In this document: in pieces, positions 16,084-17,922 of the stretch
Layout of the letters: every line of letters begins with the position of its first letter
How positions within the stretch are numbered: position 1 is the first letter of the stretch
NCBI GenBank assembly: GCA_037443545.1
Contig: JBBIOD010000032.1
Coordinates: 1-17,922, forward strand
Length of the DNA stretch: 17,922 nucleotides
Reading direction: 5' to 3'
From: JASEGV01 sp037443545
Lineage (GTDB): Bacteria; Bacteroidota; Ignavibacteria; UBA10030; BY39
Program-made: the position numbers and the translations under genes
The notes under the pieces: model-generated
What the model was told of the DNA's origin: nothing
Seen by the model: the letters and a program-made list of their open reading frames with translations, nothing else
Databases searched by the model: none

Positions 16084-16416
16084 ATGTTTTGGTTTTTAAT
16101 TGGTATTGAAGTAATATTGGCTATCGTAATCATAGTAGCTGTCCTGATGCAATCAAGCAAAGGAGGCGGATTAGCAGGCACATTTGGAGGTGCTCAAATG
16201 GGTACTGTGTTCGGTGTACGACGTACTGCCGATTTTTTAAGTAAATTTACAGCAGTATTAGCTACAGTTTTTATAGTTTTAAGCTTGGTAATCAACATGT
16301 TCTTTTTACCAAGTCGGACAATCCAAAGTGAGAGCGTGATACAGAGCGGAACAAGCTCGATACCTCCACCATTACCACCGCCTACACAGACCATGCCACC
16401 GGGCGGCGGGCAATAA
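16084..16416 (+). CDS. secG: Preprotein translocase subunit SecG
   Basis: 110 residues. Two membrane helices (about 2-22 and 54-76) flank the conserved cytoplasmic loop, here VLMQSSKGGGLAGTFGGA (19-36) followed by a VFGVRRTADFLSK segment, the diagnostic SecG signature. SecG assists SecYE/SecA in protein export across the inner membrane. The tail after helix 2 is Ser-, Gln- and Pro-rich (SSIPPPLPPP, ending in PPGGGQ), longer than in minimal SecG proteins but similar tails occur. It has its own promoter and ribosome binding site and is followed by a terminator-like hairpin, so it is probably monocistronic. The adjacent tRNA-Lys remnant begins 48 nt downstream. Confidence 0.92.
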   Translation: MFWFLIGIEVILAIVIIVAVLMQSSKGGGLAGTFGGAQMGTVFGVRRTADFLSKFTAVLATVFIVLSLVINMFFLPSRTIQSESVIQSGTSSIPPPLPPPTQTMPPGGGQ

Positions 16417-16430
16417 TTTCTTAGCGACCG

Positions 16431-16458
16431 GCCCCCCAACGTTTTGGAGGGCTTGTTT
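16431..16458 (+). terminator. Terminator-like hairpin after secG
   Basis: GCCCCCCAA (16431-16439) pairs with TTGGAGGGC (16444-16452) with one C/A mismatch and a four-base loop CGTT, followed by TTGTTT (16453-16458). The strong GC stem and short T-rich tail fit a rho-independent terminator for secG, although the T-tract is interrupted. Confidence 0.6.
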
Positions 16459-16464
16459 CAGCAA

Positions 16465-16512
<48 letters not shown>

Positions 16513-16588
16513 AATAGCAAAACGGTAGTTTTTTAGACGTTTTTCTTTTTACTGCTAATAGAATTGCTAAATAAAACGGAGGTTTTTA

Positions 16589-17602
16589 ATGGCAATTTCT
16601 AACTTATCTTTATTCAAGCGCAAAGGTGGAGTTTGGTATATTATTTATAACCTTGGCGGGCGTGTCCGGTGGAAGTCAACCGGTCAAAAAATGAAGTCTG
16701 ATGCTTTGAAAGTTTTGCACGATTTCGAGGCACACCTACAAAAGAAACTTCCTTCCGTTTTACTTTCCGAATTTCAAAACACACTTACGAAACTGTATTC
16801 CAATGCTATCAGCGCAAACACTTTGCGGAGTTATCTTCTTTCGATGAGGAGCTTTCAAACTGTTATCGGAAACAAGCTGCTTAATCATTACACGCTCCGG
16901 GAGGTAGAAACATTCAAGGCAAAAAGATTAGAGACTTGCACACCTACAACGGTCAATATTGAATTTAGGGCGCTCCGGGCAGCGTTCAACCTTGCAGTCA
17001 AATGGCAGTTATTGAATGAAAATCCATTCTTACAATCTTCACAAGTTAAAACAGCGGAGCAGTTACCTACATATTTAACGAGAGAAGACTTTCATAAGCT
17101 ATTAGGTGCAACGGTCGAGCAAGTGCTTAAAGATGTGTTTCTGTTTGCAGCATTAACCGGGTTACGATTAGGTGAAATAATAAACTTGAAATGGCAAGAG
17201 GTGGACTTGCAGCGGAAACTTGTAACGGTCGGGAGTGCATCATTTCAAACGAAGTCGGGTCGGGTTCGGGTGCTCCCGATGGGTGAAGATGTTTATCGAA
17301 TGCTTTTAAGACGTTCAGGGCTTCACTCTAATGGCTTTGTATTTCATAAAAACGGTTATCAGTTACAAGGGAGTTTTGTATCTCATAAATTCAAAGCGTA
17401 TGCTCGGGCGGTCGGGCTTAGTGATGCTATACACTTCCATTCATTGAGACATACAAATGCAACGTGGCTTGTTCAGAGCGGTTGTAATATATATCAAGTG
17501 CAGAAGTTACTCGGACACTCAAGCGTGAAAACTACTGAAGTATATTCACACCTTACAGCCTCAGAGTTACACGAGGTAGTGAATAAGATAGGGTTCAACT
17601 GA
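16589..17602 (+). CDS. Tyrosine recombinase / site-specific integrase
   Basis: 337 residues with a three-part plan: an N-terminal arm-binding-like beta segment (about 7-33, GGVWYIIYNLGGRVRW), a SAM-like core-binding domain (about 55-150) and the catalytic domain (about 160-337). All catalytic residues are visible: R193 (TGLRLGE), K222 (TKSGRVRVLP), H284 and R287 (HFHSLRHT), H310 (LLGHSS) and nucleophile Y319 (TTEVYSH). ATG 16589 follows GGAGG (16578-16582) at 6-nt spacing, the strongest Shine-Dalgarno in the window and unlike most neighbours, in keeping with foreign origin. Its position next to a bisected tRNA-Lys indicates that it integrates and excises this element. It reads into the element, and a small ORF follows 1 nt after its stop. 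Confidence 0.93.
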   Translation: MAISNLSLFKRKGGVWYIIYNLGGRVRWKSTGQKMKSDALKVLHDFEAHLQKKLPSVLLSEFQNTLTKLYSNAISANTLRSYLLSMRSFQTVIGNKLLNHYTLREVETFKAKRLETCTPTTVNIEFRALRAAFNLAVKWQLLNENPFLQSSQVKTAEQLPTYLTREDFHKLLGATVEQVLKDVFLFAALTGLRLGEIINLKWQEVDLQRKLVTVGSASFQTKSGRVRVLPMGEDVYRMLLRRSGLHSNGFVFHKNGYQLQGSFVSHKFKAYARAVGLSDAIHFHSLRHTNATWLVQSGCNIYQVQKLLGHSSVKTTEVYSHLTASELHEVVNKIGFN

Positions 17603-17603
17603 G

Positions 17604-17783
17604 ATGATAGCCTATAAACGAAATTTGAAAGAAATAAAAGCAATCCTTGAGAGCTTCCTAACTTGGAAGAGCAAGAATAAAATCTATTTCAGTTGTGTGA
17701 TTGCCGGGCGTGTGCATCGGTTCAGCACTGTGGACAGTCGAGAGAAGTTTGTAAAAGCAATTTTTCACTTGACTTTGTTTTAG
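17604..17783 (+). CDS. Hypothetical 59-residue protein coupled to the integrase
   Basis: ATG 17604-17606 lies 1 nt after the integrase TGA (17600-17602) and opens a 59-codon frame ending in TAG 17781-17783. The product is basic and plausible as a folded small protein: an N-terminal amphipathic helix (KRNLKEIKAILESFLTW), then a strand-like YFSCVIAGRVHRFS segment, then a helix (SREKFVKAIFHLTLF). I do not recognise it. Close spacing suggests translational coupling, and a role as excisionase-like or accessory factor is possible only by position. Absence of its own ribosome binding site and the short length leave open that it is a chance frame. The promoter at 17769-17796 overlaps its end. Confidence 0.5.
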   Translation: MIAYKRNLKEIKAILESFLTWKSKNKIYFSCVIAGRVHRFSTVDSREKFVKAIFHLTLF

Positions 17784-17796
17784 TATTGGTTATATT
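17769..17796 (+). promoter_or_regulatory. Sigma70-type promoter upstream of the structured segment
   Basis: TTGACT (-35, 17769-17774) and TATATT (-10, 17791-17796) with a 16-bp spacer are each five of six to consensus, the best match in the window. Transcription would start near 17803, about 38 nt before the structured segment at 17841 and about 114 nt before ATG 17917. Confidence 0.55.
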
Positions 17797-17840
17797 TGTA
17801 TTAGATAAATTTCAAAATATTTTATGATAACAAAATTAAA

Positions 17841-17916
17841 TATCCTTGTTTCCGTTCACCTTCGGGTGAAGCCGGCTCATAAACGGTTTTGAAGCGGAGG
17901 CAAGGATAATTTTTTT
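17841..17916 (+). ncRNA. Structured RNA-like leader or small RNA (three-way junction), family unknown
   Basis: TATCCTTGTTTCCG (17841-17854) pairs with CGGAGGCAAGGATA (17895-17908) over 14 bp including two G-U pairs. Inside is a perfect hairpin TTCACC-TTCG-GGTGAA (17855-17870) with a UUCG tetraloop, then a weaker hairpin GCCG/CGGT (17871-17874/17884-17887) with a nine-base loop. Seven T follow (17910-17916), then ATG at 17917. The 3' strand of the long stem contains GGAGG (17896-17900) and AAGGA (17902-17906), which would be ribosome binding sites for that ATG. The fold could therefore act as an intrinsic terminator, as an RBS-masking leader, or as a small RNA. It does not match a riboswitch core I know. 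Confidence 0.5.
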
Positions 17917-17922
17917 ATGAGG

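Larger units (their letters stand above)
16513..17922 (+). mobile_element. Left end of an integrative element in tRNA-Lys (right end not in window)
   Basis: Begins where the tRNA-Lys sequence breaks off. It carries in order a 76-bp leader with repeated TGCTAA motifs (16553-16558 and 16565-16570, with a related AATAGCA at 16513-16519) that could be recombinase arm sites, a tyrosine recombinase, a 59-residue ORF, a promoter, and a structured RNA-like segment before an ATG at 17917. No conjugation, phage-structural or defence genes are visible in this portion, so its class (ICE, prophage, satellite or island) cannot be told. Confidence 0.75.

Noticed and set aside
16194..16439. 81-codon minus-strand frame over secG
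   Set aside because: Antisense to secG and its terminator, with no independent coding evidence.
17841..17908. Integron attC site or group II intron domain V for the structured segment
   Set aside because: No attC core (GTTRRRY/RYYYAAC) at the stem ends, no integron integrase-type gene, and neither hairpin has the length or bulge of domain V.

Overview
The window looks like a chromosomal stretch from an AT-rich bacterium of the Bacteroidota/Chlorobiota/Ignavibacteriota (FCB) branch. The main reasons are a very long gingipain-family (C25) protein ending in a type IX secretion (T9SS) C-terminal sorting domain, heptosyltransferase-like and WecG-like glycosyltransferases typical of a Gram-negative LPS envelope, and a predicted outer-membrane barrel protein. 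Some genes have recognisable Shine-Dalgarno sites (fadD-like, secG, integrase) and several promoters fit the ordinary -35/-10 pattern, which suits an Ignavibacteria-like lineage better than classical Bacteroidia. This placement is inference.

Layout. 1-1062 (+): tail of an unrecognised gene, then a DMT/EamA transporter. 1066-1974 (-): an IS481-like DDE transposase relative with an intact frame but altered catalytic positions. 1975-2236: non-coding, with a hairpin, A-tracts and the promoter of a complete tRNA-Ser(CGA) at 2237-2326. 2469-5863 (-): B12-dependent class II ribonucleotide reductase (nrdJ), followed in the same direction by a small membrane protein resembling site-2 proteases but with HQxxH in place of HExxH. 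5864-6121: divergent promoter region with a palindrome between the promoters.

6122-16023 (+) is a tight five-gene run: long-chain acyl-CoA ligase, outer-membrane barrel protein, GT9 heptosyltransferase-like enzyme, WecG/TagA-type (GT26) glycosyltransferase, and an 1804-residue C25 protease of the PorU/PorU2 type carrying CARDB-like and FAM3/ILEI-like domains. The gaps are 2, 26, -8 and 9 nt. Together they suggest an envelope operon joining LPS or glycan assembly to T9SS-dependent surface display. secG (16084-16416) has its own promoter and a terminator-like hairpin.

16465-17922 is the left end of an integrative element. Only the 5' part of a tRNA-Lys(CTT) gene is present. It stops after the anticodon arm and is followed within 80 bp by a tyrosine recombinase with all catalytic residues, then an unrecognised 59-residue ORF, a good promoter, and a compact RNA-like fold (14-bp stem, UUCG hairpin, second hairpin) just before an ATG at the window edge. 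The element's cargo and right end lie outside the window. This edge holds the most unusual signals: a tRNA gene apparently left bisected, and a leader or small-RNA-like structure I could not match to a known family.
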